Shown in pieces: positions 1-8,796 of a DNA stretch of 64,000 nt. Below the pieces are notes generated by a model. It did not search any database. It saw only the letters and a list, made by a program, of their open reading frames with translations, and was not told where the DNA came from. The stretch is from Pseudomonas indica NBRC 103045 (GTDB lineage Bacteria > Pseudomonadota > Gammaproteobacteria > Pseudomonadales > Pseudomonadaceae): the NCBI RefSeq assembly GCF_002091635.1, contig NZ_BDAC01000001.1, forward strand, positions 186,001 through 250,000, read 5' to 3'. A program made the position numbers and the translations under genes. Position 1 is the stretch's first letter, and each line of letters starts with the position of its first letter.

Positions 1-172
1 CCCCAAGGCCTGGCAGGAAGACGCGACCAAGCACGCCGACTCCTGGTGGCTGCACTGGCAGACGTGGATGGCGGCTCGCTCCGGCGAACTGAAGAAGGCA
101 CCGGCCAAGCTGGGCAACAAGGCCTACCCGGCCGGCGAGGCCTCGCCCGGTACCTATGTGCATGAGCGCTGA
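1..172 (+). CDS. phaC1: Class II PHA synthase PhaC1, C-terminal end only (partial)
   Basis: Only the last 56 or so codons are present; the frame enters at base 2 and stops with TGA at 170-172. The visible tail is rich in tryptophan (DSWWLHWQTW) and ends in GTYVHER, as class II medium-chain-length polyhydroxyalkanoate synthases do; PhaC2 in this window ends almost identically (GTYVHVR). The enzyme polymerises (R)-3-hydroxyacyl-CoA at the surface of PHA granules. The catalytic Cys/Asp/His region lies outside the window. It is followed by phaZ, phaC2 and phaD on the same strand, the usual pseudomonad order, so the assignment to phaC1 rests on both the tail and the order. Confidence 0.9.
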   Translation, partial: PKAWQEDATKHADSWWLHWQTWMAARSGELKKAPAKLGNKAYPAGEASPGTYVHER

Positions 173-348
173 CAGCATGCACCTTGCGCAGTACTGCCCA
201 GGGCACCCGGACGTGCCTTACTCAATGGCGGCCGATCATGGCCGGTGTGCCGCCAACGAAGCCCGGACCAGGACCGGCGCCCGGCTTCGTCACTCTGGGA
301 ACGTGCCGGATTGCTGTTCCCAGCGGTTCAATCCATAGGGCTCAGTAC
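173..348. other. phaC1-phaZ intergenic spacer with hairpins
   Basis: This 176-bp gap carries no convincing gene. Two inverted repeats are visible: GAAGCC/GGCTTC arms around 258-289, and TGGGAAC (296-302) pairing with GTTCCCA (316-322). Neither is followed by a T-run, so they may be RNA-processing or attenuating hairpins rather than full terminators. A frame that would lengthen phaZ upstream runs through here, but the extra residues do not look like an alpha/beta hydrolase N-terminus. Confidence 0.5.
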
Positions 349-1206
349 ATGCTGCAACCTTTCGTATTCCGCACCATCGACCTGGACGGCCAGACCATCC
401 GTACCGCCGTGCGGCCGGGCAAGCCGCACCTCACGCCGCTGCTGATCTTCAACGGCATCGGCGCCAACCTGGAACTGGTGTTCCCCTTCGTCCAGGCGTT
501 GGACCCGGATCAGGAAGTGATCGCCTTCGACGTGCCCGGCGTCGGCGGCTCCTCCACGCCGAGCAAGCCCTATCGCTTTCCCGGCCTCGCCAAGCTGGCG
601 GCCCGGATGCTCGACTACCTGGATTACGGCCGGGTCAATGCCATCGGCGTGTCCTGGGGCGGTGCGCTGGCCCAGCAGTTCGCCCACGACTACCCGGAAC
701 GCTGCAAGAAGCTGGTGCTCGCCGCCACCTCGGCCGGCGCCGTGATGATCCCCGGCAAGCCCAAGGTGCTCTGGCGTATGGCCAGCCCACGGCGCTACAT
801 CCAGCCGTCCTATGGCGTGCAGATCGCACCGGACATCTACGGCGGCGCCTTCCGCCGCGACCCCAACCTGGCCATGGCCCATGCGAGCAAGGTGCGTTCC
901 TCGGGCAAGCTGGGCTATTACTGGCAGCTGTTCGCCGGCCTCGGCTGGACCAGTATCCACTGGCTGCACCGGATCAAGCAGCCGACCCTGATCCTCGCCG
1001 GCGACGACGACCCGATCATCCCGCTGATCAACATGCGTTTGTTGGCTTGGCGCATTCCGAATTCGGAACTGCATGTCATCGATGATGGTCACTTGTTCCT
1101 AGTGACGCGCGCGGAGGCAGTAGCGCCTATCATCATGAAGTTCCTACAAGAGGAACGGCAGCGTGCAGTGATGCATCCCCAGCCGGCTCCACTGCGCAGT
1201 CACTGA
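349..1206 (+). CDS. phaZ: Intracellular medium-chain-length PHA depolymerase
   Basis: PhaZ hydrolyses stored mcl-PHA on the granule, releasing (R)-3-hydroxyalkanoates. From ATG at 349 the protein is 285 aa, the family's usual length, and opens MLQPFVFRTIDLDGQ. It is an alpha/beta hydrolase: the lipase box GVSWGG puts the nucleophile at Ser102, the GDDDPI segment near residue 220 carries the acid, and DDGHLF near 248 the base. This spacing fits the catalytic triad described for pseudomonad PhaZ. Longer starts upstream exist in frame but add non-homologous residues, and the ribosome site before 349 is weak. It lies between phaC1 and phaC2, with a probable terminator just after it. Confidence 0.95.
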   Translation: MLQPFVFRTIDLDGQTIRTAVRPGKPHLTPLLIFNGIGANLELVFPFVQALDPDQEVIAFDVPGVGGSSTPSKPYRFPGLAKLAARMLDYLDYGRVNAIGVSWGGALAQQFAHDYPERCKKLVLAATSAGAVMIPGKPKVLWRMASPRRYIQPSYGVQIAPDIYGGAFRRDPNLAMAHASKVRSSGKLGYYWQLFAGLGWTSIHWLHRIKQPTLILAGDDDPIIPLINMRLLAWRIPNSELHVIDDGHLFLVTRAEAVAPIIMKFLQEERQRAVMHPQPAPLRSH

Positions 1207-1231
1207 TCGCGTAATCCAAGTGCGAGGCCCA

Positions 1232-1261
1232 GGCGCCTGACCCAGCACAGGGCCAGGCGCC
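1232..1261 (+). terminator. Candidate terminator after phaZ
   Basis: GGCGCCTGACCC (1232-1243) pairs with GGGCCAGGCGCC (1250-1261), a 12-bp stem with one mismatch and a 6-nt loop. It is followed by a T-rich stretch (TTCCTTTT, about 1267-1274). It sits in the 158-bp gap between phaZ and phaC2, so phaC2-phaD may be partly uncoupled from phaC1-phaZ. Confidence 0.55.
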
Positions 1262-1364
1262 ACAGATTCCTTTTGCGCGAGCTGTCTGGAATGCGTTCCG
1301 GCGCGTATTGGTACAAGCCTTGCTGTTTGGCTCTTGACGGTTAAGACGATGGAGTGTTGCCCCC

Positions 1365-3047
1365 ATGCGAGAGAAACCAGCGGCGAGCGCGTTGCCCGTC
1401 CCATCCACTTATATGAACGCGCAAAGCGCCATGGTCGGCCTCCGCGGCCGAGACCTGTTTTCCACCTTCCGCACCCTGGCCTTCCAAGGGCTGCGCCAAC
1501 CAATCCTCAGCGCCCGACATCTCGCGGCATTCGGCACCCAGCTCGGTCGGGTGCTGATCGGCGATACCCCCTACAAACCCAATCCGCAGGATTCCCGCTT
1601 CGCCGACCCCACCTGGCACCTCAACCCCTTCTATCGACGTGGCCTTCAGGCTTACCTGGCCTGGCAAAAACAGATCGCTGCCTGGATCGACGACAGCGAC
1701 CTGGACGCCGATGACCGCGCCCGCGCCCGCTTCGTCCTCTCGTTGCTCAGCGATGCCCTCTCGCCGTCCAACAGCCTGCTCAACCCGCTGGCCGTCAAGG
1801 AGTTGTTCAACACCGGCGGCGCCAGCTTCTTCAAAGGGGTCAGCCACCTGTTCGAAGACCTGCTGCACAACAACGGTTTGCCCAGCCAGGTCAGCAAGCG
1901 AGCCTTCGAGGTCGGCCGCAACCTGGCCGTCACACCGGGCGCCGTGGTGTTCCGCAACGAGCTGCTGGAGCTGATCCAGTACAAGCCGATGAGCGAAAAG
2001 CAGTACGTCCGCCCGCTGCTGATCGTCCCGCCGCAGATCAATAAGTTCTACATCTTCGATCTGAGCCCGGAAAAGAGCTTCGTCCAGTACGCCCTGAAGA
2101 ACGGCTTGCAGGTCTTCATCATCAGTTGGCGCAACCCGGACGCGCGCCATCGCGAATGGGGGCTGTCCACCTACGTACAGGCCGTGGAGCAGGCGCTGGA
2201 CGTCTGCCGCGCCATCTGCGGGAGCCGCGACGTCAACCTACTGGGCGCCTGCGCCGGCGGCCTGACCACCGCGGCCCTGCAAGGCCATCTGCAGGCCCGC
2301 CGCCAGTTGCGCAAGGTGGCCAGCTCCACTTACCTGGTCAGCCTGATGGACAGCCAGGTCGACACGCCGGCCACTCTGTTCGTCGACGAAAAGACCCTGG
2401 AAACCGCCAAGCGCCGCTCCTATCAACGCGGCGTGCTGGACGGCCGGGTCATGGCCAGCGTGTTCGCCTGGATGCGGCCGAACGACCTGATCTGGAACTA
2501 CTGGATCAACAACTACCTGCTCGGCCGCCAGCCGCCCGCCTTCGATATCCTCTATTGGAACAACGACAACACCCGCCTGCCTGCGGCGCTGCACGGCGAT
2601 TTCCTCGACCTGTTCAAGCACAACCCGTTGAGCCGTCCGGGTGGTCTGGAAGTCTGCGGCACCCCCATCGACCTGCAGAAAGTCACCGTGGACAGCTTCA
2701 GCGTGGCCGGCATCAACGACCACATCACGCCGTGGGACACGGTCTACCGCTCGACCCTGCTGCTCGGCGGCAACCGGCGTTTCATCCTGTCCAATAGCGG
2801 GCACATCCAGAGTATCCTCAACCCGCCGGGCAACCCAAAGGCGAACTATTACGAGGGCAGCAAGTTCAGTGGCGACCCACGTGCCTGGCAGCACGACGCC
2901 CAGCATGTCCAGGGCAGTTGGTGGCCGGAATGGTTGAAATGGATTCAGGAACACTCCGGCGAGCAACACGAAACCCGGATGACCCTCGGCAATGCCAACC
3001 ACCCCGCGATGGAGGCGTCCCCCGGCACCTACGTTCACGTACGCTGA
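1365..3047 (+). CDS. phaC2: Class II PHA synthase PhaC2
   Basis: This is the second mcl-PHA polymerase of the locus, joining (R)-3-hydroxyacyl-CoA units into polymer with release of CoA. It has 560 aa, the standard length, and starts MREKPAAS with GGAG about ten bases upstream. The modified lipase box GACAGG places the nucleophile at Cys296. The catalytic Asp452 lies in INDHITPWD and His480 in SNSGHIQS, giving the full Cys-Asp-His triad. WWPEWL and GTYVHVR close the protein. It follows phaZ after a candidate terminator and precedes phaD by 64 bp. Nothing suggests inactivation. Confidence 0.97.
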   Translation: MREKPAASALPVPSTYMNAQSAMVGLRGRDLFSTFRTLAFQGLRQPILSARHLAAFGTQLGRVLIGDTPYKPNPQDSRFADPTWHLNPFYRRGLQAYLAWQKQIAAWIDDSDLDADDRARARFVLSLLSDALSPSNSLLNPLAVKELFNTGGASFFKGVSHLFEDLLHNNGLPSQVSKRAFEVGRNLAVTPGAVVFRNELLELIQYKPMSEKQYVRPLLIVPPQINKFYIFDLSPEKSFVQYALKNGLQVFIISWRNPDARHREWGLSTYVQAVEQALDVCRAICGSRDVNLLGACAGGLTTAALQGHLQARRQLRKVASSTYLVSLMDSQVDTPATLFVDEKTLETAKRRSYQRGVLDGRVMASVFAWMRPNDLIWNYWINNYLLGRQPPAFDILYWNNDNTRLPAALHGDFLDLFKHNPLSRPGGLEVCGTPIDLQKVTVDSFSVAGINDHITPWDTVYRSTLLLGGNRRFILSNSGHIQSILNPPGNPKANYYEGSKFSGDPRAWQHDAQHVQGSWWPEWLKWIQEHSGEQHETRMTLGNANHPAMEASPGTYVHVR

Positions 3048-3097
3048 CCGGACCCCGCTGGCCGGGAATCCGGCCAGCTTCTCTCACAGGAAGCGAC

Positions 3098-3105
3098 AAC
3101 AAGAA
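3098..3105 (+). promoter_or_regulatory. Candidate Hfq/Crc (CA) motif in the phaD leader
   Basis: AACAAGAA fits the AANAANAA consensus bound by Hfq with Crc in Pseudomonas. It lies 7-14 bases before the phaD ATG, over the expected ribosome-binding region, where no strong Shine-Dalgarno is visible. Sequence match only. Confidence 0.35.
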
Positions 3106-3111
3106 GACAGG

Positions 3112-3726
3112 ATGAAAACCCGCGACCGCATCCTCGAATGCGCCCTGGCGCTGTTCAACCAACGGGGCGAACCCAACGTCTCCACCCTGGAAATCGCCAC
3201 CGAAATGGGGATCAGTCCGGGTAATCTCTATTACCACTTCCATGGCAAGGAACCGCTGGTCCTCGCCCTGTTCGAGCGTTTCCAGGACGATCTGGCGCCG
3301 CTGCTCGACCCGCCCGGCGATGTCGAGCTGAGCGCCGAGGAGTACTGGCTGTTCCTGCACCTGATCGTCGAGCGCCTGGCGCAGTACCGCTTTCTGTTCC
3401 AGGACCTGTCCAACCTGGCCGGGCGCCTGCCTAAGCTGGCGCGTGGCATCCGTCAGTGGCTGAACGTGCTCAAGCGCACCCTGGCCACCCTGCTCGGCCA
3501 ACTGAAGGCGCGCGATCAACTGGTCAGCGATACCCAGGCCCTCGGCCAACTGGTGGAACAGATCACCCTGACCCTGCTGTTCTCGCTGGATTACCAACGG
3601 ATTCTCGGCAGCAACGGCGAGGTCCGGCTGGTGGTGTATCAGATAATGATGCTGGTGGCGCCCCACCTCACCAACGGCTCGCGCCAGGCGGCGGAGCAAC
3701 TCGCCCAACGATACCTGGACACCTGA
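3112..3726 (+). CDS. phaD: TetR-family PHA regulator PhaD
   Basis: PhaD is the regulator of the pha locus in pseudomonads and activates the phaC1 and phaI promoters. From ATG at 3112 (MKTRDRILECALALF) it is 204 aa, the known length. The N-terminal TetR helix-turn-helix spans about residues 5-50, with the typical GISPGNLYYHFHGKEPLV recognition helix. The rest is the helical ligand/dimer domain. A longer upstream start is in frame but adds a non-TetR N-terminus. It is convergent with phaF across a strong shared terminator. The effector is thought to be a CoA-linked PHA intermediate (family knowledge, not visible here). Confidence 0.93.
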   Translation: MKTRDRILECALALFNQRGEPNVSTLEIATEMGISPGNLYYHFHGKEPLVLALFERFQDDLAPLLDPPGDVELSAEEYWLFLHLIVERLAQYRFLFQDLSNLAGRLPKLARGIRQWLNVLKRTLATLLGQLKARDQLVSDTQALGQLVEQITLTLLFSLDYQRILGSNGEVRLVVYQIMMLVAPHLTNGSRQAAEQLAQRYLDT

Positions 3727-3772
3727 GTAGGCCGCGCCGCCGACGCGCAGCTGATCGTGAACCGGCTCTGAA

Positions 3773-3807
3773 ACGCGAACGCCCGGCACATGGCCGGGCG
3801 TTCGCGT
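3773..3807. terminator. Bidirectional terminator between phaD and phaF
   Basis: ACGCGAACGCCCGGC (3773-3787) and GCCGGGCGTTCGCGT (3793-3807) form a perfect 15-bp stem with a 5-nt loop. It is centred between the stop of phaD (3726) and the stop of phaF (3821), so it can end transcription from both sides. Confidence 0.85.
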
Positions 3808-3820
3808 CCATCGGTGTCAC

Positions 3821-4678
3821 TCAGGACGGAGTGCCGGGATTCGCCGGAGTAGCGGCGGGAGCCGGGGTTGCGGCCGGAGCAGCCGCCGGTGCGGCAGTGG
3901 TCGCCGGTGTTGCAGGCTTCGCTGCAGCTGCCGGTTTGGCTGCGGCCGGCTTAGCGGCTTTCGGTGCGACCGCCTTGGGGGTCGCCGCTTTCGGAGCAGC
4001 AGCCTTTTTCGCCACCGGCTTCTTCGCCGCCGCGGCTGCGGGTTTAGCGGCAGGCTTGGCGGCTGGTTTCGCTGCGGGCTTGGCGGCGGCTGCCGGCTTC
4101 GCTGCAGCCTTGGCCGCGGGTTTGGCTGCCGGCTTGCTCGCGGCCTTCGCCGCAGGCTTGGCGGCCGAAGCGGCGGCTTTCGCGGCCGGCTTCTTGGCAG
4201 CAGCCACCGGTTTCGCGGCGGCCTTCGGAGCCGGTTTCGCCGCTGCCGGCTTGACCGTGGCCGCCGAGACGCCCGTGAGCTTCTCCAACTGCTTGGTCAG
4301 GGAATCGACCTTGGCGTTCAGCTCCTTGACCTCGTTGCGGCTCGGCACGCCCAGGCGCGAGATCGCGCTGTTCAGACGCTTGTCGAACGCCTCTTCCAGC
4401 TCGCTCCACTTGCCCAGGGCCTTGCCCTTGACCTCCGCCACCCTGGTTTTGGCTGACAGGGCAGAAGATTTGACCGCCTCGACTTGCTTGTCGACTTCAG
4501 TCTTAGCCATTTTTTCCGCCTTTTCGCCGTCCTTGACCAAGGTGTCGAACAGCTTGGTACCGTCCTGACTGATCTTCGAATAGGCGCCCAGACCTGCGAG
4601 CCAGATTTGGCGGGAATACTTCTCGACCTCGCCGATCCAGGAACTGGTTTCTTTTTCGACTTTCTTCTTGCCTGCCAT
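3821..4678 (-). CDS. phaF: Phasin and histone-like nucleoid/granule protein PhaF
   Basis: PhaF coats PHA granules, helps segregate them at division and binds DNA. It has 285 aa from MAGKKKVEKETSS; upstream in-frame codons would cross the phaI gap. The N-terminal third (to about residue 140) is a phasin domain with YSRQIWLAGLGAYSK and a coiled-coil stretch ending in LTKQLEKL. The C-terminal half is a long lysine/alanine/proline run of KPAAKPAA-type repeats like histone H1, followed by an Ala/Pro/Thr tail. It follows phaI by about ten bases and shares the SRQIWLAGLGAY core with it, so the two are paralogous phasins in one operon. Confidence 0.95.
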   Translation of the reverse strand: MAGKKKVEKETSSWIGEVEKYSRQIWLAGLGAYSKISQDGTKLFDTLVKDGEKAEKMAKTEVDKQVEAVKSSALSAKTRVAEVKGKALGKWSELEEAFDKRLNSAISRLGVPSRNEVKELNAKVDSLTKQLEKLTGVSAATVKPAAAKPAPKAAAKPVAAAKKPAAKAAASAAKPAAKAASKPAAKPAAKAAAKPAAAAKPAAKPAAKPAAKPAAAAAKKPVAKKAAAPKAATPKAVAPKAAKPAAAKPAAAAKPATPATTAAPAAAPAATPAPAATPANPGTPS

Positions 4679-4688
4679 CCTGCTCTCC

Positions 4689-5126
4689 TTATTGAGTCTT
4701 CGCGGCACGCTCGAGCTTGGTCTCAGCGACACGGTCGAGCATCGCATTCAACACATCGAGCTTAGCAGAGAGTGCCTCAACATCCTGCTTGGAGGGAATA
4801 CCGATGCGGTTCAGGGCGCTGGCCACACGGCTGTCGAAGGCCTTCTCGACCTTGTCCAGCTGAACGTCGACCTTCTCCTTCACACTGCTCTTCACGGTGT
4901 CGATCTGGGTGTTGGCCGCCTCGACCTGCTTGTCGACCAGCTTCTTGCCCTTCTTCTCGATGCCTTCGCCGGTCTTCACCAGCTCCTTGAAGTACTCGAC
5001 GCCTTCCTGGCCGGCCTTGGCATAGGCGCCCAGGCCCGCCAGCCAGATTTGCCGTGCGTAGTATTTGGCATCGCTGATCAGCGTGGTCTTGCTTTCGGCT
5101 TTCTTGATAACGGCTACCTTGGCCAT
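4689..5126 (-). CDS. phaI: Phasin PhaI
   Basis: PhaI is a major mcl-PHA granule surface protein. From MAKVAVIKKAESKTT it is 145 aa, close to family size. It keeps the phasin signature YARQIWLAGLGAYAKAGQEG, a lysine-rich amphipathic helix and a C-terminal heptad-like segment (IPSKQDVEALSAKLDVLNAML). An in-frame ATG six codons upstream (MRMRCI) is less likely, because phasin homologues begin at MAK. It is the first gene of phaI-phaF, transcribed opposite to phaC1ZC2D. Expression is expected to depend on PhaD. Confidence 0.93.
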   Translation of the reverse strand: MAKVAVIKKAESKTTLISDAKYYARQIWLAGLGAYAKAGQEGVEYFKELVKTGEGIEKKGKKLVDKQVEAANTQIDTVKSSVKEKVDVQLDKVEKAFDSRVASALNRIGIPSKQDVEALSAKLDVLNAMLDRVAETKLERAAKTQ

Positions 5127-5158
5127 GATGCACCTCATGCGCAAAAGGGATGGGAACC

Positions 5159-5177
5159 GCCCGTACGGATTACGGGC
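5159..5177. promoter_or_regulatory. Palindrome in the phaI leader/promoter region
   Basis: GCCCGTA and TACGGGC flank a 5-base centre (CGGAT), 33 bp upstream of the phaI start. The place suits either an operator of a dimeric regulator such as PhaD or a leader hairpin. I cannot compare it with a mapped PhaD site. Confidence 0.35.
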
Positions 5178-5244
5178 TTAAGCGCAAGGTAGAGAGAAAA
5201 ATTAGAAACCGCATACTAGGTTTGCCCGGGCGGATAACGCCGGA

Positions 5245-5520
5245 TCAACCGAGGAAATCGTCCAACCCCTTCTCGATTTCCCGCTTGATGGTGCTGCCCA
5301 GGGCCGACAGCAGCAACCCCAGCTTCACCTCGACCCGCACCTGATCCTCGCCGACCTCGATACGCCCATGCGCGCCGCTGCGGTTGAAGGCCAGGGTATC
5401 GCCCTCCCAGTGGTACTCGACGTGGTATTCACTGGCCAGACGCTCGGCCAGGTGCTCGGCTTTCGCCCGGGCGGCGGTCCGGCCAAGCGAATGAGAGCGT
5501 TCGACGGTAATGCGGGACAT
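5245..5520 (-). CDS. Polyhydroxyalkanoic acid system family protein
   Basis: A 91-aa basic protein, MSRITVERSHSLGRTAARAKAEHLAERL, recognisable as the PHA-granule-region family found next to phaI/phaF in pseudomonads. Residues 30-75 form a predicted beta-rich patch (YHVEYHWEGDTLAFNRSGAHGRIEV); the C-terminus is helical (KREIEKGLDDFLG). No catalytic motif is seen and its role is not established. It runs in the same direction as phaI-phaF, 118 bp upstream of phaI, which links it to granule biology. Starts further upstream would extend into the ubiE promoter region and look wrong. Confidence 0.8.
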   Translation of the reverse strand: MSRITVERSHSLGRTAARAKAEHLAERLASEYHVEYHWEGDTLAFNRSGAHGRIEVGEDQVRVEVKLGLLLSALGSTIKREIEKGLDDFLG

Positions 5521-5712
5521 GCAGGACTCCTGGCTGCGACTATTTAACGCACTATAACAAGGCGCCGGCGGGAAGCTGCAAGCTGTCGGCATGCCGCTGG
5601 CTCCAAGGGCGCGACGATAGCGTTTCACCGTTTTTCCCGGCGCACGCGGCTTGAAGCCTGCCGCCGCTTTTAGGTTTAGAATGGCCGCCACTTTTCCCCG
5701 GTGACAGCGACC

Positions 5713-6483
5713 ATGAACGATCCACGCAAAGGCAGCGATACCGAACCCACCACCCACTTCGGCTACCAGAACGTGCCGGAAAGCCAGAAAGCGCAGAAGG
5801 TGGCCGAGGTATTCCATTCGGTGGCCGCCAAGTACGACCTGATGAACGACCTGATGTCCGGCGGCGTGCACCGGTTGTGGAAGCGTTTCACCATCGAACT
5901 GTCCGGCGTGCGCGTGGGCAACCGGGTGCTCGACATCGCCGGCGGCACCGGCGACCTGACCAAACAGTTCGCCCGCCTGGTCGGCCCCACCGGCGAAGTG
6001 GTACTGGCCGATATCAACGAATCCATGCTCAAGGTCGGCCGCGACCGGCTACTCGACCTGGGCGTCGCCGGCAACGTCAAGTTCGTCCAGGCCGACGCGG
6101 AGAAGCTGCCCTTCCCGGACAACCACTTCGACTGCGTGACCATTGCCTTCGGCCTGCGCAACGTGACCCACAAGGAAGACGCCCTGCGCTCCATGCTGCG
6201 CGTGCTCAAGCCCGGCGGCCGCCTGCTGGTACTGGAGTTCTCCAAGCCTACCAACGGCCTGCTGTCGAAGGCCTACGACGCCTATTCCTTCAGCCTGCTG
6301 CCGCTGATGGGCAAGCTGATCACCAACGACGCCGACAGCTACCGCTACCTTGCCGAATCGATCCGCATGCACCCGGACCAGGAAACGCTCAAGGCGATGA
6401 TGGTCGACGCCGGCTTCGAGCGGGTGACCTACCACAACATGACCGGCGGCATCGTCGCCCTGCACCGCGGCATCAAGCCCTGA
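5713..6483 (+). CDS. ubiE: Ubiquinone/menaquinone C-methyltransferase UbiE
   Basis: UbiE C-methylates the benzoquinol ring in ubiquinone synthesis, using S-adenosylmethionine. ATG at 5713 ([21 protein letters not shown]) gives 256 aa, the usual length; an in-frame GTG at 5701 is less likely. The SAM-binding motif I is [11 protein letters not shown] (about residues 78-88), and the UbiE signatures [17 protein letters not shown] and [17 protein letters not shown] are intact. It starts the run ubiE-ubiJ-ubiB; its stop overlaps the ubiJ start by one base, which points to translational coupling. Confidence 0.97.
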   Translation: MNDPRKGSDTEPTTHFGYQNVPESQKAQKVAEVFHSVAAKYDLMNDLMSGGVHRLWKRFTIELSGVRVGNRVLDIAGGTGDLTKQFARLVGPTGEVVLADINESMLKVGRDRLLDLGVAGNVKFVQADAEKLPFPDNHFDCVTIAFGLRNVTHKEDALRSMLRVLKPGGRLLVLEFSKPTNGLLSKAYDAYSFSLLPLMGKLITNDADSYRYLAESIRMHPDQETLKAMMVDAGFERVTYHNMTGGIVALHRGIKP

Positions 6484-7106
6484 TGCTCGGCACCGCCCTG
6501 CTCGCCGGCGTTGAGCACGGCGTCAATCGCGTCCTGCGGCTGGACGGGACCGCGCTGCCGCGCCTGGCGAAACTGGCCGGCAAGGTCATCGAGATCGACT
6601 GCCAGTCGCCCGCCATCCGCCTCTATCTCCTGCCCGGTGCCGAAGGCCTGCAACTCGCCGGTCAATGGGAAGCGCCTGTCGACTGCCGCCTGAGCGCTCC
6701 TGCGGCGACTCTCCTGCGCCTCGCCACGACCCGCCATAAGACCGCCGTGCTGCATGGCCCGGACGTGGACCTGAACGGCGACAGCGGCGTGCTGCTGGAC
6801 CTCGCAGGCGTCCTTCAGGATCTGGAGCTGGATTGGGAATACGAACTGTCGCACTGGCTCGGCCCGGTCGGCAGTCATCTGCTCGGCAGCCATCTGCGCA
6901 GCCGCGCGAACTGGGCCGGCAACAGCCTGGACAGCCTGCGCCAGGACCTCGCCGACTACCTCAGCGAAGAGTCGCGCACCCTGGTCGGCCGCCGCGAAGC
7001 CGAAGCGCGATTCGCCGAACTGGACAGTCTCAAGCTCGCACTCGACCGACTCGACGCACGCATCGAGCGCCTCACCGACAAACTCAAGCCCAGCGATAAC
7101 GAATGA
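6483..7106 (+). CDS. ubiJ: Ubiquinone biosynthesis accessory factor UbiJ (SCP2 domain)
   Basis: This 207-aa protein starts [18 protein letters not shown]. It has an N-terminal SCP2-like lipid-binding domain (to about residue 110) and a C-terminal helical/coiled-coil segment ([22 protein letters not shown]). UbiJ binds polyprenylated ubiquinone intermediates and scaffolds the soluble Ubi complex. It overlaps the ubiE stop by one base (TGATG) and the ubiB start by four (ATGA), the standard ubiE-ubiJ-ubiB arrangement. No enzymatic motif is expected. Confidence 0.9.
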   Translation: MLGTALLAGVEHGVNRVLRLDGTALPRLAKLAGKVIEIDCQSPAIRLYLLPGAEGLQLAGQWEAPVDCRLSAPAATLLRLATTRHKTAVLHGPDVDLNGDSGVLLDLAGVLQDLELDWEYELSHWLGPVGSHLLGSHLRSRANWAGNSLDSLRQDLADYLSEESRTLVGRREAEARFAELDSLKLALDRLDARIERLTDKLKPSDNE

Positions 7107-8710
7107 AGCTGCTCGCCGCCCGCCGTCTGCTCCGCATCCAGAGCGTGGTCATCCGCTATCGTCTCGACGACCTGCTCCTCGAATTGCCGCTGCCCTGGTG
7201 GCTGCGCACCCTCAGCTACGCCCTGCCCTGGCGCTGGCTGCCACGCCGCAAGACCCACCTGACCCGCGGCGAATGCCTGCGCCTGGCCCTGGAAGACCTC
7301 GGCCCGATCTTCATCAAGTTCGGCCAGCTGCTGTCCACCCGCCGCGACCTGCTGCCGCCGGACATCGCCGACGAACTGGCCAAGCTGCAGGACCAAGTGC
7401 CGCCGTTCGACCCGGAGCAATCCGTTGCCCTCATCGAGTCGCAGCTCGGCCTCAAGGTCAGCGAGGCCTTCGCCCGCTTCGACAGCAAGCCGCTGGCCTC
7501 GGCTTCGGTGGCCCAGGTCCACGCCGCCCAGCTCAAGACTGGCGAGGAAGTGGTGGTCAAGGTGATCCGCCCCGGCCTCAAGCCGATCATTCGCCAGGAC
7601 ATCGCCTGGCTGTTCCTGCTCGCCAAGCTGGCCGAACGGATTTCCGCCGAAGCCCGCCGGCTGCACCCGGTAGACGTGGTCAGCGACTACGAGAAGACCA
7701 TCTACGACGAGCTCGACCTGCTCCGCGAGGCGGCCAACGCCAGCCAGCTGCGGCGCAACTTCGAGGACTCGCCGCTGCTCTACGTGCCGCAGATCTACTG
7801 GGACTGGTGCCGCCCCAAGGTGCTGGTGATGGAGCGCATCTATGGCATCCCGGTGACCGACATCGCCACCCTCGCCGACCAGCGCACCGACATGAAGTTG
7901 CTGGCCGAACGCGGCGTGGAAATCTTCTTCACCCAAGTGTTCCGCGACAGCTTCTTCCACGCCGACATGCACCCCGGCAACATCTTCGTCAGCACCCGCC
8001 AGCCCTGGAACCCGCAGTACATCGCCATCGACTGCGGCATCGTCGGCAGCCTCACGCCGGAGGACCAGGACTACCTGGCGCGCAACCTGGTGGCCTTCTT
8101 CAAGCGCGACTACCGCAAGGTGGCGCAGTTGCACATCGACTCCGGCTGGGTGCCGGCGGAAACCAAGGTCAACGAATTCGAGGCGGCGATCCGTACCGTC
8201 TGCGAACCGATCTTCGAGAAGCCGCTGAAGGAAATCTCCTTCGGCCAGTTGTTGCTGCGCCTGTTCCAGACCGCGCGCCGCTTCAACATGGAGATCCAGC
8301 CGCAACTGGTGCTGCTGCAAAAGACCCTGCTGAACATCGAAGGGCTCGGCCGCCAGCTCTACCCCGACCTGGACCTCTGGACCACCGCCCAGCCCTTCCT
8401 GGAGCGCTGGATGCGCGAGCGGGTCAGCCCGAGAAGCCTGTTGCAGAACCTGCAGGCCCAGGTCGAGCAGGTGCCGCACCTGGCGCACATGACCCGCGAC
8501 CTGCTGGAGCGCATGTCGCAGCCGCACGCCGCCGACCCTTCGCCGCCGTGGCGCGAGCGTCGGGACGATTGGGCCCTGCGCCTGATCGGCAGCATCCTGC
8601 TGGCGGGCGGCGGCACCCTGGCCGCGTCCAGCGTCACCTTCACCAGCCTCGCCGCCTGGCCGGCCTGGCTGATGCTGGCGGCGGGGCTGGTACTGGTCGT
8701 GCGCCGATAG
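7103..8710 (+). CDS. ubiB: ABC1/ADCK-type atypical kinase UbiB
   Basis: UbiB is a membrane-anchored ATPase/kinase-like protein required for ubiquinone synthesis. It has 535 aa, close to the family norm. Family motifs are visible: the KxGQ-type segment [15 protein letters not shown], the A-rich loop [12 protein letters not shown], the invariant lysine in VVVKVIRPG, the catalytic-type HADMHPGNI, and the metal-binding DCG ([10 protein letters not shown]). Two C-terminal hydrophobic helices (about residues 490-535) anchor it. The start overlaps the ubiJ stop by four bases. Confidence 0.95.
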   Translation: MKLLAARRLLRIQSVVIRYRLDDLLLELPLPWWLRTLSYALPWRWLPRRKTHLTRGECLRLALEDLGPIFIKFGQLLSTRRDLLPPDIADELAKLQDQVPPFDPEQSVALIESQLGLKVSEAFARFDSKPLASASVAQVHAAQLKTGEEVVVKVIRPGLKPIIRQDIAWLFLLAKLAERISAEARRLHPVDVVSDYEKTIYDELDLLREAANASQLRRNFEDSPLLYVPQIYWDWCRPKVLVMERIYGIPVTDIATLADQRTDMKLLAERGVEIFFTQVFRDSFFHADMHPGNIFVSTRQPWNPQYIAIDCGIVGSLTPEDQDYLARNLVAFFKRDYRKVAQLHIDSGWVPAETKVNEFEAAIRTVCEPIFEKPLKEISFGQLLLRLFQTARRFNMEIQPQLVLLQKTLLNIEGLGRQLYPDLDLWTTAQPFLERWMRERVSPRSLLQNLQAQVEQVPHLAHMTRDLLERMSQPHAADPSPPWRERRDDWALRLIGSILLAGGGTLAASSVTFTSLAAWPAWLMLAAGLVLVVRR

Positions 8711-8796
8711 CCAGCAGCCAGCGCGGCTGGCACACTGACAACCCCGAAGGTGCGCCTGCCGCACCGTGAGAAAGCCCCAACGGGCGGAATGTAACG

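Noticed and set aside
3456-4568. A 370-codon alanine/glycine-rich forward frame over phaF
   Set aside because: It is the shadow of the KPAA-type repeats of PhaF read on the other strand. No plausible start or ribosome site.
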